Counted from the stretch's first letter, positions 27,923-37,225 are shown. The stretch: DNA of 64,000 bases from Thalassobaculum litoreum DSM 18839 (GCF_900102465.1 NZ_FNBW01000009.1:1-64000); one strand, 5' to 3'. A program made the numbers and translations. Notes: a model not told the origin generated them from the sequence alone.

Positions 27923-29179
27923 ATGGCGGAATATTCGGTTTTCTCGCTGATCCGCGAGGGGCTCAGCGGCCACAAGGGCTGGATCCGCGCCTGGCGCGAT
28001 CCGGAGCCGAAGAAATCCTATGACGTCATCATCATCGGCGGCGGCGGCCATGGCCTTGCGACCGCCTATTACCTGGCGCGCAACCACGGCATCACCAATG
28101 TGGCGGTGGTGGAAAAAGGCTGGATCGGCGGCGGCAATGTGGGCCGCAACACCACCATCGTGCGCTCCAACTACATGCTCGACGGCAACGCCCATTTCTA
28201 CGAGCACTCCCTCAAGCTCTGGGAGGGCCTGTCGCGGGACCTGAACTACAACGTCATGTTCAGCCAGCGCGGCGTCCTCAACCTCGGCCACTGCGACGGG
28301 CAGATGGACGCCTTCGCCCGACGCGGCAACCTGATGCGGCTGAACGGCATCGACGCCGAGCTGCTGGACCGCGAGGGCGTGCGGAAACTCTATCCGCATC
28401 TGGACTACTCCAAGGACGCCCGCTGGCCGATCTATGGCGGGCTGCTGCAGGCGCGCGGCGGCACCGCCCGGCACGATGCGGTCGCCTGGGGCTTCGCCCG
28501 CGGGGCCGACCGGCGCGGCGTCGACATCCTGCAGAACTGCGAGGTCACCGGCTTCGAGCGCGACGGCGACCGGATCACCGGCGTGAAGACCAGCCGCGGC
28601 ACCATCGGCTGCGGCCGGGTCGGGATGGCGGTGGCCGGCAACACCTCGCGGGTCGCCGCCATGCTCGGCCTGAAGCTGCCGATCGAGAGCCACGTGCTCC
28701 AGGCCTTCGTGTCGGAGCCGCTGAAGCCGCTGATCGACGGGGTCGTCACCTACGGCGCCGGGCATTTCTACATCAGCCAGTCGGACAAGGGCGGGCTGGT
28801 GCTGGGCGGCGATATCGACTTCCACAATTCCTACGCCCAGCGCGGCAACCTGCCGGTGGTCGAGAACGTCATGGCCAACGGGCTGGCGATGATGCCGTAC
28901 CTGTCGCGGGTGCGGATCCTGCGGAGCTGGGGCGGGATCATGGACATGTCGATGGACGGCAGCCCGATCATCTCCAAGACGCCGGTCGACAACCTCTATC
29001 TCAATGCCGGCTGGTGCTATGGCGGGTTCAAGGCGACCCCGGGCTCGGGCTACGCCTTCGCCCATACCATCGCCCATGACGCGCCGCACGAGACCAACCG
29101 GGAAATGGGACTGGAGCGGTTCGAGACCGGATACCTGCTGGACGAGGGCGGCAAGGGGCCGACCCCGAAGCTGCATTGA
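27923..29179 (+). CDS. soxB: Sarcosine oxidase subunit beta
   Basis: This 418-residue subunit carries the FAD and the covalent FMN attachment of heterotetrameric sarcosine oxidase, which demethylates sarcosine to glycine and gives formaldehyde equivalents to tetrahydrofolate. The FAD-binding motif is VIIIGGGGHGLATAYYLA (about 33-50). WIGGGNVGRNTTIVRSNYM follows, the characteristic SoxB block containing the FMN-linking His region context, and GWCYGGFKATPGSG lies near the C-terminus. It leads a tight soxBDAG operon. Confidence 0.95.
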   Translation: MAEYSVFSLIREGLSGHKGWIRAWRDPEPKKSYDVIIIGGGGHGLATAYYLARNHGITNVAVVEKGWIGGGNVGRNTTIVRSNYMLDGNAHFYEHSLKLWEGLSRDLNYNVMFSQRGVLNLGHCDGQMDAFARRGNLMRLNGIDAELLDREGVRKLYPHLDYSKDARWPIYGGLLQARGGTARHDAVAWGFARGADRRGVDILQNCEVTGFERDGDRITGVKTSRGTIGCGRVGMAVAGNTSRVAAMLGLKLPIESHVLQAFVSEPLKPLIDGVVTYGAGHFYISQSDKGGLVLGGDIDFHNSYAQRGNLPVVENVMANGLAMMPYLSRVRILRSWGGIMDMSMDGSPIISKTPVDNLYLNAGWCYGGFKATPGSGYAFAHTIAHDAPHETNREMGLERFETGYLLDEGGKGPTPKLH

Positions 29180-29192
29180 GGGACATGCGACC

Positions 29193-29471
29193 ATGATCCG
29201 GATCACCTGCCCCCATTGCGGCCCGCGCGACCAGGACGAGTTCTCCTATGCCGGGGATGCGACCAGGACCCGCCCGGCCGATCCCGCCACCGCGTCGGCG
29301 GCCGACTGGCACGACTACGTCTATCTGCGCGACAACCCGGCCGGGCCGCATCTGGAGTTCTGGCACCACATCCACGGCTGCCGGCGCTACGTGAAGGTGC
29401 TGCGCGACGTGACCAGCCATCAGGTACTCGCCTGCGGCTGGCCGGATGCGGATCTGGAGGCGGCACAATGA
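29193..29471 (+). CDS. soxD: Sarcosine oxidase subunit delta
   Basis: This 92-residue subunit binds zinc in the heterotetramer. It shows CPHCGPRDQDEFSYAG at the N-terminus and WHHIHGCRRYVKVLRDVTSH, the family's zinc-ligand region. The start at 29193 lies 13 bases after the soxB stop. Its stop overlaps the soxA start by four bases (ATGA). Confidence 0.95.
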   Translation: MIRITCPHCGPRDQDEFSYAGDATRTRPADPATASAADWHDYVYLRDNPAGPHLEFWHHIHGCRRYVKVLRDVTSHQVLACGWPDADLEAAQ

Positions 29472-32400
29472 TCTTCGGCCGCATCAAGGACGTGAACGCC
29501 TGCCGCCTTCCCACCGGCGGGGAGATCGACCGCCGCCGCGCCCTGTCCTTCAGCTTCGACGGCAGGAGCTACACGGGCTATGCCGGCGACACGCTCGCCT
29601 CCGCCCTGCTGGCCAACGGGGTGACCCTGGTCGGGCGCAGCTTCAAATACCACCGGCCGCGCGGCATCTTCAGCGCCGGGCCGGAAGAGCCGAACGCCCT
29701 GGTCGAGCTGCGCCGGGACGGACGGCAGGAGCCGAACACGCGGGCCACCATGGCCGAGCTGTTCCACGGACTGGAGGCGACCAGCCAGAACCGCTGGCCG
29801 TCGCTCGCCCTCGACGCCATGGAGCTGAACGACCTGGCCGGCCGCTTCCTGGTCGCCGGCTTCTACTACAAGACCTTCATGGGCTTCCCCGGCTGGCATT
29901 TCTACGAGAAGCGCATCCGCGCCGCCGCCGGGATGGGCAAGGCGACCACCGAGCTCGATCCCGATACCTACGAGCGCCAGTCGGCCCATTGCGACGTGCT
30001 GGTGGTCGGCGGCGGGCCGAGCGGGCTGGCCGCAGCACTCACGGCCGGGCGCAGCGGGGCGCGGGTGATCCTGGTGGAAGAGACCGACGGGCTCGGCGGC
30101 CGCCTGCGCTCGGAGCGCGAGACCCTCGGCGGCGTGCCCGCCATGCGCTGGGTGGCCCAGGCGCGGGCCGAGCTGGAGAGCCTGCCCGAGGTCCGCATCC
30201 TCACCCGCACCACCGCCTTCGGCTATTACGACGACAACATGATCGGCGCGGTGGAACGGGTGGCCGACCACCTGCCCGTCCCGCCGCCCCACGTCCCGCG
30301 CCAGCGCCTGTGGCATATCCGGGCGGGGCGCGTGGTGCTGGCCACCGGGGCCATCGAACGGCACATCGCCTTCCCGCATAACGACCGGCCGGGCGTGATG
30401 CTGGCCGGGGCGGTGCGCACCTACCTGCACCGCTTCGCCGTGCGGCCGGGCCGGCGGGCGGTGGTGGTGGCGAACAACGACGACGGGTACCGCACCGCGC
30501 TGGACCTGCGCGCCGCCGGGGTCGAGGTCATAAAGGTGGCCGATACCCGGCCCGCCGGCCCCAGCGCCTGGCGCGAGCGCTGCGCCGCCGCCGGGATCGA
30601 GGTGACCGACCACGCCGCCGTCACCCGGGTGCATGGAAGGCTCGCGGTGATCGGCTGCGACATCGCCCCGCTGGACGGCAGCGCCCGGCCGGTGTTCGAG
30701 CCCTGCGACCTGCTCGCGGTTTCCGGCGGGTGGAGCCCTGCAGTGCATCTGCACACCCACGCGCTCGGCAAGATCGACTGGGACGACGGCCTCGCCGCCT
30801 TCGTGCCGGGAGCCGCCCGGCAGGCCCATGTCTCGGTGGGTGCGGCGCGCGGGGCGTACAGCCTGTCGGCCTGTCTCGCGGACGGGTTCAAGGCCGGCGC
30901 CGAGATGGCGCAGGCCATGGGCTTCACCACGGGCGCCGTGCCCGACACACCGGCGAGCGACGAGCCCGACCAACGCCCGATCCAGGCGTTCTGGGCCGTC
31001 GGCAGCGGCAAGAAGCGGTTCGTCGACCTGCAGGACGACGTGACCGCCGACGACATCGCCCTGGCCCACCGCGAAGGCTTCGTGTCGGTGGAGCACCTGA
31101 AGCGCTACACCACCCTGGGCATGGGGACGGATCAGGGCAAGACGTCCAACATCATTGGCCACGCCCTGATGGCCGAGGCGCGGGGCGAGCCGATCCCGCA
31201 GGTCGGCACCACCCGCTTCCGTCCGCCCTACACACCCGTCGCCCTGGGCGCCTTCGCCGGCGGCGACCGGGGGCGCCATCACACGCCGGAGCGGCGTTCG
31301 GCCCTGCACGACTGGCACGCCGCCAACGGGGCGACCTTCGTGGAGGCGGGGCACTGGCTGCGGCCGCAATACTACCTCGCCCCGGAGGAGCCGGCCGGCA
31401 AGCAGAGCATGGACGTCGCCATCACCCGCGAGGTGCAGGCGGTGCGCAACGCCGTCGGGCTTGTGGACGTCTCCACCCTGGGCAAGATCGACATCCAGGG
31501 CCCGGATGCCGGCGAGCTGCTGAACCGGCTCTATGCCAACGGCTTCAAGACGCTGGCGGTCGGCAAGGCGCGCTACGGGCTGATGCTGCGCGAGGACGGG
31601 ATCGTCTACGACGACGGCACCACCTCGCGGCTGGGCGAGCACCACTATCTGATGACCACCACCACCGCCCATGCCGGCGACGTCATGGCGCTGATCGAAT
31701 GGTACCTGCAGGTGGTCTGGCCGGAGCTGGACGTGCACGCCTGCTCGGTCACCGAGCAGTGGGCGGCGATGGCGCTGGCCGGGCCGAAGGCGCGCGACGT
31801 GCTGGCCGCGGTCGTCGACGATGGCGCCGACGTGTCCGACGCCGCCCTGCCCTTCATGGGCGTCATCGAGGCGCGGATCGCCGGGGTGCCGGTGCGGATC
31901 TTCCGGATCAGCTTCTCCGGCGAGCTGAGCTACGAGATCAACGCGCCGGCCGATTGGGGCACGCGGGTCTGGGAGGCGCTGGCCGCCGCCGGCCAGCCGC
32001 ACGGCCTGCGTCCCTACGGCACCGAGGCGATGGCGATTCTGCGGATCGAGAAGGGCCACGTCACCCATGCCGAGCTGGACGGCCGGGTCACCCTGGACGA
32101 TGCCGGCATGGGTCGGATGGCCAGCAGCAAGAAGTGGTTCGTCGGCAGCGGCATGCTCGACAAGCCGGCCTTCACCGACCCGGCGCGGCCCAAGCTGGTC
32201 GGGCTGGTGCCGGTGGACGGCAAGACGCGCATCCCGGCCGGCGCGATCCTGGTGGCCGACCCCGAGGTGCCGGTGCCTCCGGGACAGCTTGGTCCGGAGA
32301 AGCTGGGGCATGTCTCGTCCAGCGCCTATCTGTCGCCCACGGTGGGCCACCCGATCGCCTTGGGTTTCGTGTCCGGCGGGCCAACGCGCAGGGGCGAGAC

Positions 32401-32497
32401 GGTCTGGGCGCTGTTCCCCCTGAGAAAGCAGGAAATCGAGGTCCGGATCGCCGATCCGGTCTTCGTCGATCCCGAGGGAGGACGGCTGCGTGGCTGA
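29468..32497 (+). CDS. soxA: Sarcosine oxidase subunit alpha
   Basis: This 1009-residue subunit binds NAD and folate. An N-terminal ferredoxin-like part (YTGYAGDTLASALLANGV, SFKYHRPRGIFSAGPEEPNA) leads into a Rossmann region (VLVVGGGPSGLAAALTAGRS, about residues 178-197). Residues from about 610 form an aminomethyltransferase-like domain, where SFSGELSYEINAP and a folate-binding fold resemble GcvT. Length is normal for SoxA. The open frame extends upstream into soxD; the ATG at 29468 is the expected start. It overlaps soxG by eight bases. Confidence 0.96.
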   Translation: MIFGRIKDVNACRLPTGGEIDRRRALSFSFDGRSYTGYAGDTLASALLANGVTLVGRSFKYHRPRGIFSAGPEEPNALVELRRDGRQEPNTRATMAELFHGLEATSQNRWPSLALDAMELNDLAGRFLVAGFYYKTFMGFPGWHFYEKRIRAAAGMGKATTELDPDTYERQSAHCDVLVVGGGPSGLAAALTAGRSGARVILVEETDGLGGRLRSERETLGGVPAMRWVAQARAELESLPEVRILTRTTAFGYYDDNMIGAVERVADHLPVPPPHVPRQRLWHIRAGRVVLATGAIERHIAFPHNDRPGVMLAGAVRTYLHRFAVRPGRRAVVVANNDDGYRTALDLRAAGVEVIKVADTRPAGPSAWRERCAAAGIEVTDHAAVTRVHGRLAVIGCDIAPLDGSARPVFEPCDLLAVSGGWSPAVHLHTHALGKIDWDDGLAAFVPGAARQAHVSVGAARGAYSLSACLADGFKAGAEMAQAMGFTTGAVPDTPASDEPDQRPIQAFWAVGSGKKRFVDLQDDVTADDIALAHREGFVSVEHLKRYTTLGMGTDQGKTSNIIGHALMAEARGEPIPQVGTTRFRPPYTPVALGAFAGGDRGRHHTPERRSALHDWHAANGATFVEAGHWLRPQYYLAPEEPAGKQSMDVAITREVQAVRNAVGLVDVSTLGKIDIQGPDAGELLNRLYANGFKTLAVGKARYGLMLREDGIVYDDGTTSRLGEHHYLMTTTTAHAGDVMALIEWYLQVVWPELDVHACSVTEQWAAMALAGPKARDVLAAVVDDGADVSDAALPFMGVIEARIAGVPVRIFRISFSGELSYEINAPADWGTRVWEALAAAGQPHGLRPYGTEAMAILRIEKGHVTHAELDGRVTLDDAGMGRMASSKKWFVGSGMLDKPAFTDPARPKLVGLVPVDGKTRIPAGAILVADPEVPVPPGQLGPEKLGHVSSSAYLSPTVGHPIALGFVSGGPTRRGETVWALFPLRKQEIEVRIADPVFVDPEGGRLRG

Positions 32498-33059
32498 TGT
32501 TTCGACCCTGCCGCCCCGGCTGTCGCCGGTCGCCGGCCTGTTCGCGCAGACCGTCAGCGATGCGTCGGCCGGCGTGACGATCGCCGCCCGGGTGATGGAC
32601 CAGGTGCAGATCGACTGCCGACCGGAGCGGACCGCCGACGTCGCCCTGCCCCTGCCGGCGCCCGGACGGGCGGTGTCGGTGGACGGGCTGCGGCTGCTCA
32701 ACCTGGCGCCGGGGCGTTGGATGGCGCTGTCCGCCGGACCGGACGACCTGATGGCGCTGCTGCGGGAGCGGTGCGGCGGCGCGGCTCTGGTCGACCAGAG
32801 CCACGGGCGGACCACCCTGCGCCTGTCCGGGCCACGGGCGCGCGACGTGCTGGCAGGCGGGACCGGGATCGACCTGCATCCGCGCGCCTTCGCCGAGGAC
32901 CGGGTGGCGTCGACCGCGCTGTTCCATGTGCCGGTGACGCTCGACCGGCGGCTGGGCACGGCGACATTCGACCTGCATATGGCGCGGGGCTATGCGCACA
33001 GCCTGGCCGAACGGCTGATCGCCGCCGGGCGGCAATACGGCGTGGCGGTGGGGGCTTAG
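32490..33059 (+). CDS. soxG: Sarcosine oxidase subunit gamma
   Basis: This 189-residue subunit is the structural gamma chain of heterotetrameric sarcosine oxidase. It contains LAPGRWMALSAGPD, ALVDQSHGRTTLRLSGPRARDVL and GIDLHPRAF, typical of SoxG. It starts at GTG 32490, six bases downstream of GAGGGAGGA and inside the end of soxA. It closes the operon, and a palindromic element follows 12 bases later. Confidence 0.92.
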   Translation: MADVSTLPPRLSPVAGLFAQTVSDASAGVTIAARVMDQVQIDCRPERTADVALPLPAPGRAVSVDGLRLLNLAPGRWMALSAGPDDLMALLRERCGGAALVDQSHGRTTLRLSGPRARDVLAGGTGIDLHPRAFAEDRVASTALFHVPVTLDRRLGTATFDLHMARGYAHSLAERLIAAGRQYGVAVGA

Positions 33060-33070
33060 TTCAAAAACAA

Positions 33071-33123
33071 GCCGTCATCCCGGACGGCCGCGGGCTTGAT
33101 CCGGGGGCGGGCCGGGATGACGG
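33071..33123. repeat. CCGTCATCCCGG inverted repeat
   Basis: Perfect 12-bp arms CCGTCATCCCGG (33072-33083) and CCGGGATGACGG (33112-33123) flank a centre containing GGGCTTGATCCGGGG. The same building blocks recur at 61517-61633. Placed between the converging soxG and cheR genes, it may also act as a terminator. Confidence 0.7.
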
Positions 33124-33139
33124 AAAATAAGGTGGAGGA

Positions 33140-33973
33140 TCAGGCCGCGCGGGCGGCGGCCTTGGCGGTCGGTACGTAGATGCCGCGCAGACCCGGGGCG
33201 GCGGCGAACTTGTCGGACACACCCAGCACCGTCTCGGCACCGCCGAGGAACAGGTGTCCGTCCGCCGGCATGACGCCGGCGATGCGGGCCAGGATCTCCG
33301 CCTTGGTCGGATGATCGAAGTAGATCAGCACGTTGCGGCAGAACACCACGTCGAACTGACCGAGCGCGCGCGGGTTTTCCAGCAGGTTGAACTCGCGGAA
33401 CGACACCTTGTTCTTGATGTCGGCCTTCAGGTGCCAGGCCTCGCCCTTCTGCTCGAAATACTTCACCAGCATGGTGATCGGCAGGCCGCGCTGGACCTCG
33501 AACTGGGAGTACTCGGCCTTGCGGGCACGCTCCAGGATGGTCTTGGAGATGTCGGTGCCGACGATCTCCAGGCGCCACCCGGCGACCTTGGGACCCAATT
33601 CGTTGAACATCATGGCCAGCGAATACGGCTCCTGGCCGCTGGAACAGGCCGCGCACCAGATGCGGATCCGCTTGGAAGCGGCATTGCGCTCCATCAGCGC
33701 CGGCAGGACATTGTCGCGGAACTGGTCGAACGGCCGCTGGTCGCGGAAGAACAGGGTCTCGTTCGTGGTCATCGCGTCGAGCACGTCGCTGACCAGCGCG
33801 GCGGACGGCATCTGGCGGATCTTGGTCAGGACCTCGTTGGCATCCGCCATGCCGTGCTTGCGGGCGATCGGCGCCAGCCGGTTCTCCACCAGATAGGCCT
33901 TCTCCGTCGTGATGACGATTCCAGCCTTGGTTTTGAGAAATCCGATAAAATGCTCGAAATCAGCTTTGTTCAT
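33140..33973 (-). CDS. cheR: Chemotaxis protein methyltransferase CheR (copy 2)
   Basis: This 277-residue receptor methyltransferase is paralogous to the one at 12150-12986. It shares VLDAMTTNETLFFRD, KRIRIWCAACSSGQEPYSLAM, YSQFEVQRGLPITMLVKYF and FCRNVLIYFDHPTKA. The start at 33973 gives MNKADFEHFIGFLK, parallel to the other copy. It is the last gene of a cheW-cheY-cheR block that lacks cheB and cheA, 29 bases after cheY. Confidence 0.94.
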   Translation of the reverse strand: MNKADFEHFIGFLKTKAGIVITTEKAYLVENRLAPIARKHGMADANEVLTKIRQMPSAALVSDVLDAMTTNETLFFRDQRPFDQFRDNVLPALMERNAASKRIRIWCAACSSGQEPYSLAMMFNELGPKVAGWRLEIVGTDISKTILERARKAEYSQFEVQRGLPITMLVKYFEQKGEAWHLKADIKNKVSFREFNLLENPRALGQFDVVFCRNVLIYFDHPTKAEILARIAGVMPADGHLFLGGAETVLGVSDKFAAAPGLRGIYVPTAKAAARAA

Positions 33974-34002
33974 GGCGACCCCCTGGACGCTGGCGTTGCG
34001 GA

Positions 34003-34380
34003 TCAGGCGGCGGAGCGGAGGCCCACGGTCGCGAACTTCGTGGCGAGGATGTCCTCGTCGAAGGGCTTCATGATGTATTCGTCGGCACCGGCCCACAAAG
34101 CGCGGCTGATCTTGGCCAGGTCGTTCTCGGTGGTGCAGAACACCACCTTGGGATCCTTGCCGTTCGGCATCTTGCGGAGGCTTTCCAGAAAGTCGATGCC
34201 CTGCATCTGCGGCATGTTCCAGTCGAGCAGGATCGCTTCCGGCATCGGGTGGGAGTTCACATAGTCGAGGGCGTCGGTGCCGTCGGCCGCCTCGGCGACC
34301 TCGTAACCGAACTTCTCCACGATGCGACGTGCGACTTTGCGGACGACCGAGGAATCATCGACGATCAGGCAGATAGGCAT
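34003..34380 (-). CDS. cheY: CheY-like response regulator (copy 2)
   Basis: This 125-residue single receiver domain has the acidic pair in IVDDSSVVRK, phospho-acceptor Asp53 in ILLDWNMPQMQG, switch Thr in FCTTEND and Lys in YIMKPFDEDI. It is closely similar along its length to the protein at 14164-14529. With two CheYs in the cell, one may act on the motor and the other as a phosphate sink, but sequence does not say which. Confidence 0.9.
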   Translation of the reverse strand: MPICLIVDDSSVVRKVARRIVEKFGYEVAEAADGTDALDYVNSHPMPEAILLDWNMPQMQGIDFLESLRKMPNGKDPKVVFCTTENDLAKISRALWAGADEYIMKPFDEDILATKFATVGLRSAA

Positions 34381-34424
34381 GACAAAACCTCCGGCAAACG
34401 GGATCGGGGGTCCCGGGCAGACAG

Positions 34425-34895
34425 TCAGAAAGTGAGAATTTCGGAGACGTCCAGCAGGACCAGCAGTTCGCCGTCGAGCTTGTGGATCCCGTTGGAGACC
34501 TCACGGAGCTTGGCGGACATCGTGGCCGGATGCGGGTCGATCGAGGCGTCGTGGATGTTCAGGACATCGCCGACCTCGTCGACCACCAGACTGTACAGGT
34601 CGCCCTTGTACTCCACGACCACGTTCATGTGGTGATCGCTCTCGGATTTCGGCATCGACAGGCGCGTGCGCAGATCGACGGCGGTCACGATGCGGCCGCG
34701 CAGGTTCAGAGACCCGCGGATCACCGGCAGCGACAACGGCACGCGGGTCACCGGCTGCGGGCCGATGATGTCCTCGACGTCGAGGACCGGAATGCCGAAG
34801 CTCTGCTTGCCGACCTTCACGGTGACGAACTGGACGACATCAGCCAGGGTCATGGCGTTCCCGGTGTCGCTGGCCTGCGGGGTGAGCGCATTCAT
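34425..34895 (-). CDS. cheW: Chemotaxis coupling protein CheW (copy 2)
   Basis: This 156-residue CheW domain protein shows QFVTVKVGKQSFGIPVLDVE, PVIRGSLNLRGRIVTAVDLR and YSLVVDEVGDVLNI. It parallels the other copy in length and position, upstream of cheY. It follows the 347-aa gene by 102 bases. A TTAACC sequence on the minus strand (34967-34972), 71 bases before its start, may mark a separate promoter. Confidence 0.93.
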   Translation of the reverse strand: MNALTPQASDTGNAMTLADVVQFVTVKVGKQSFGIPVLDVEDIIGPQPVTRVPLSLPVIRGSLNLRGRIVTAVDLRTRLSMPKSESDHHMNVVVEYKGDLYSLVVDEVGDVLNIHDASIDPHPATMSAKLREVSNGIHKLDGELLVLLDVSEILTF

Positions 34896-34997
34896 GGTCG
34901 ATCTCCTGTCCGGCGGAACTGTCCGCTTCGTTCTGATGGGACTCTACCGGCGAGACCCCAATGAAAGGTTAACAGCGAAGATTTTATCTTTGCAGGG

Positions 34998-36041
34998 TCA
35001 ATGACCGGTCTCGCGTTTCTTGATGCGCGCAAGGCCCGGCAGCATCTCGCCTTTGATGAACTCGATGCGCTTCATCGGCGCGCCGCCGCGCGACGGGAAC
35101 CGCTCGGCCCAGAGCTTCATCTTCACGGTCAGGCCGCACAGCACGGCGGCCAGCGACACGTGGTGGTCGCGCACGAAATCGCGGAAATTCTCGAAGGCAT
35201 GCGGGTCGATGTCGTCCCACAGCTTCTGGGAGCGCTGGTCGAACATGTCGAAGCGGCCGACCAGGCTGGTGGAGATGTCGGTCAGATCGGACGCGATCTC
35301 GGAGATCACCCGCTGGTTGGCCGGGTCGGAGCGGACCTGGAAATTGTCCTTCAGGTCGTTCATCCAGTCGATCATGTCGGGGATCGCGCCGGTCACCTCG
35401 TCCAGCGCGTCGCGGAAATAGCTCAGGCTGAGGAACACGTCGCCGCACTCCTCCAGGAACTTCGGCACGTCTTCCAGCTCGATCTTCAGGGTGTCGGCCA
35501 GCTCCTTCAGCGCCCGCATCGCGTCCTCGCGGTTGGGCTTGCGGACCAGATCGATCAGCTCGCTGGCCTCCGAGGCGTCCTGCTGCTGGCCGTAGATCTT
35601 CATGATCAGCGGCCGGGTGAAGGAGGCCATGTATTCCGACAGCTCGGCGCGCTTCTCGGGCGACAGGTTCAGCGCCTCGGTGCCGGTGAAGTCGACATTG
35701 ATGCGGCGCAGCTCGATGCGCAGGGAGAACACGTCGAAGCTCTCCAGCTCGGCCAGACGCCGCAGGATCTCCACGTCCTCCTCCAGGGCCTTGGGGTCCT
35801 GGGTGAAGAACTGCGGGATCTCGTCGATACGGATCTGGCCGCTGCCGATGCCGTCGCCGCGGAACAGCTCGAGCACGCTCTCCAGATGGGCGTTCTTGAT
35901 CATCGTCGCCTTCTTCAGCCCGAGGGTCTGAAGCGGGACGTCGTGAAGCGGCAGGGCGTACAGCCGATCGACCGCGGCCTCAGAGGCGCCGAAGTCGTAG
36001 GTCTTGGGTGCGTTTGCGTCCATGTGCACAGGGTCGGCCAT
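34998..36041 (-). CDS. Unknown 347-residue protein heading the second chemotaxis module
   Basis: No known domain was recognised. The protein is acidic, predicted largely alpha-helical, without signal peptide or membrane segment, and so cytoplasmic. Notable stretches are YALPLHDVPLQTLGLKKATM near residues 28-47, the central EASELIDLVRKPNREDAMRA and the C-terminal WAERFPSRGGAPMKRIEFIK. It is the first gene of the 34998-cheW-cheY-cheR cluster and has its own CtrA-like element 38 bases upstream. That points to a role in motility or receptor signalling. A cheA-replacing role is not supported, because no kinase or Hpt motif is visible. Confidence 0.7.
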   Translation of the reverse strand: MADPVHMDANAPKTYDFGASEAAVDRLYALPLHDVPLQTLGLKKATMIKNAHLESVLELFRGDGIGSGQIRIDEIPQFFTQDPKALEEDVEILRRLAELESFDVFSLRIELRRINVDFTGTEALNLSPEKRAELSEYMASFTRPLIMKIYGQQQDASEASELIDLVRKPNREDAMRALKELADTLKIELEDVPKFLEECGDVFLSLSYFRDALDEVTGAIPDMIDWMNDLKDNFQVRSDPANQRVISEIASDLTDISTSLVGRFDMFDQRSQKLWDDIDPHAFENFRDFVRDHHVSLAAVLCGLTVKMKLWAERFPSRGGAPMKRIEFIKGEMLPGLARIKKRETGH

Positions 36042-36079
36042 AAATTCCTCCAGGATCGGGAGGAACTCTAGGCCGACAC

Positions 36080-36096
36080 TGTAAAGAACCGGTTAA
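36080..36096 (-). promoter_or_regulatory. CtrA-like site upstream of the 347-aa gene
   Basis: On the minus strand TTAACCGGTTCTTTACA lies 38 bases before the start of the unknown gene. It shares TTAACC-N5-TTTAC exactly with the element upstream of the chemoreceptor gene and TTAAC(C/G)-N5-TTTA with those before ctrA and chpT. Confidence 0.5.
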
Positions 36097-36115
36097 TACT
36101 ATCGGGCCGCGGGGA

Positions 36116-37225
36116 TCAGGCTTCGCCCCAGATATCCTTGGCGACCTCGACGATGAACCCGAGCTTCCGCCACTGCTCCTCCTCGGACAGGATGTTGCCC
36201 TCCTCGGTGGAGGCGAAGCCGCATTGCGGGCTGAGGCAGAACTGGTCGATCGGGGCGAATTTCGACGCCTCCTCGACCCGGGCATGGACGCCGTCGCGGT
36301 TCTCCAGCTCGCCGAACTTGGAGGTCACCAGGCCGAGTACGACCTTCTTCTTGCCCTTGGGCAGGAAGCGCAGCGGCTCGAAGCCGCCGGCTCGCTCGGT
36401 GTCGTATTCCAGGAAGTAGCCGTCGTAGTCCAGTTCGCCCAGCAGCATCTCCGCCACCGGCTCGTAACCGCCTTCGGAGATCCAACTCGAGCGGAAATTG
36501 CCGCGGCAGACATGGGTGGTGATCGCCATGTCCGCGGGCTTGGCCTTCAGGGCGTGGGCGATCATCCCGGCATAGGCCGATTTCAGGGCGTCGGGATCCT
36601 CGCCCCGGTCGCGCACCGCCTGACGCTCCTTCTCCGAGCACAGATAGGCCCAGACCGTGTCGTCGAACTGCAGGTAGCGGCAACCGGCGTCGTAGAAACT
36701 GCGCACCGCCTGGGCATAGGCCTCCGCGGTATCGGCGTAGAACGACTCGATATCCGGATAGACCTCCTTGGAGATCGCGTCCCGGCCGCCGCGGAAATGC
36801 AGCACCGACGGCGACGGGATCGTCATCTTCGGGGTGACCTTGGTCACGCTCTTCAGGAACTTGAAATGCTCCAGCATCGGATGGTCGGAGAAGCCGACCT
36901 TGCCGGTGACGCCGATGCTCTCCGACTTGGTCTGCACGCCGGAGAACTGGATCGCCTTCGCGCCCTGCACCAGCTCGACCCCGTCGAGTCCTGCCAGGAA
37001 ATCGAAATGCCACCATGAGCGGCGGAACTCACCATCGGTGACCGCCTGCAGCCCGACCTGCTCCTGGCGGGCGACGACGTGTCGGATGCAGTCGTCCTCC
37101 ACCGTCTTCAGTCCGGCCGCATCGAGCTTTCCGGCCGCGAAATCGGCCCGCGCGGTCTTCAGCTCGGCCGGGCGCAGGAGGCTGCCGACCTCGTCGGCGC
37201 GGAAGGGCGGAGTCGGCGTCGTCAT
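36116..37225 (-). CDS. Cobalamin-independent methionine synthase-like methyltransferase
   Basis: This 369-residue protein matches the C-terminal catalytic half of MetE (UROD/MetE-like barrel). The zinc ligands appear conserved: His and Cys in TTHVCRGNF, Glu in FLEYDTERAG and Cys in LSPQCGFAS. Such stand-alone proteins transfer a methyl group from methyltetrahydrofolate or another donor to a thiol. It lacks the N-terminal folate domain of full MetE (about 750 residues). It begins at 37225 after a GGAGG-type site and is divergent from the gntR-TRAP genes, with shared GTATAC operators. It may process a sulfur or methylated compound imported by that transporter. Confidence 0.8.
   Translation of the reverse strand: MTTPTPPFRADEVGSLLRPAELKTARADFAAGKLDAAGLKTVEDDCIRHVVARQEQVGLQAVTDGEFRRSWWHFDFLAGLDGVELVQGAKAIQFSGVQTKSESIGVTGKVGFSDHPMLEHFKFLKSVTKVTPKMTIPSPSVLHFRGGRDAISKEVYPDIESFYADTAEAYAQAVRSFYDAGCRYLQFDDTVWAYLCSEKERQAVRDRGEDPDALKSAYAGMIAHALKAKPADMAITTHVCRGNFRSSWISEGGYEPVAEMLLGELDYDGYFLEYDTERAGGFEPLRFLPKGKKKVVLGLVTSKFGELENRDGVHARVEEASKFAPIDQFCLSPQCGFASTEEGNILSEEEQWRKLGFIVEVAKDIWGEA

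Noticed and set aside
29420-32959. A minus-strand open frame of about 1180 codons opposite soxA
   Set aside because: soxA on the other strand is certain by homology and operon structure. The opposite frame has no domain and the composition of a mirror frame.
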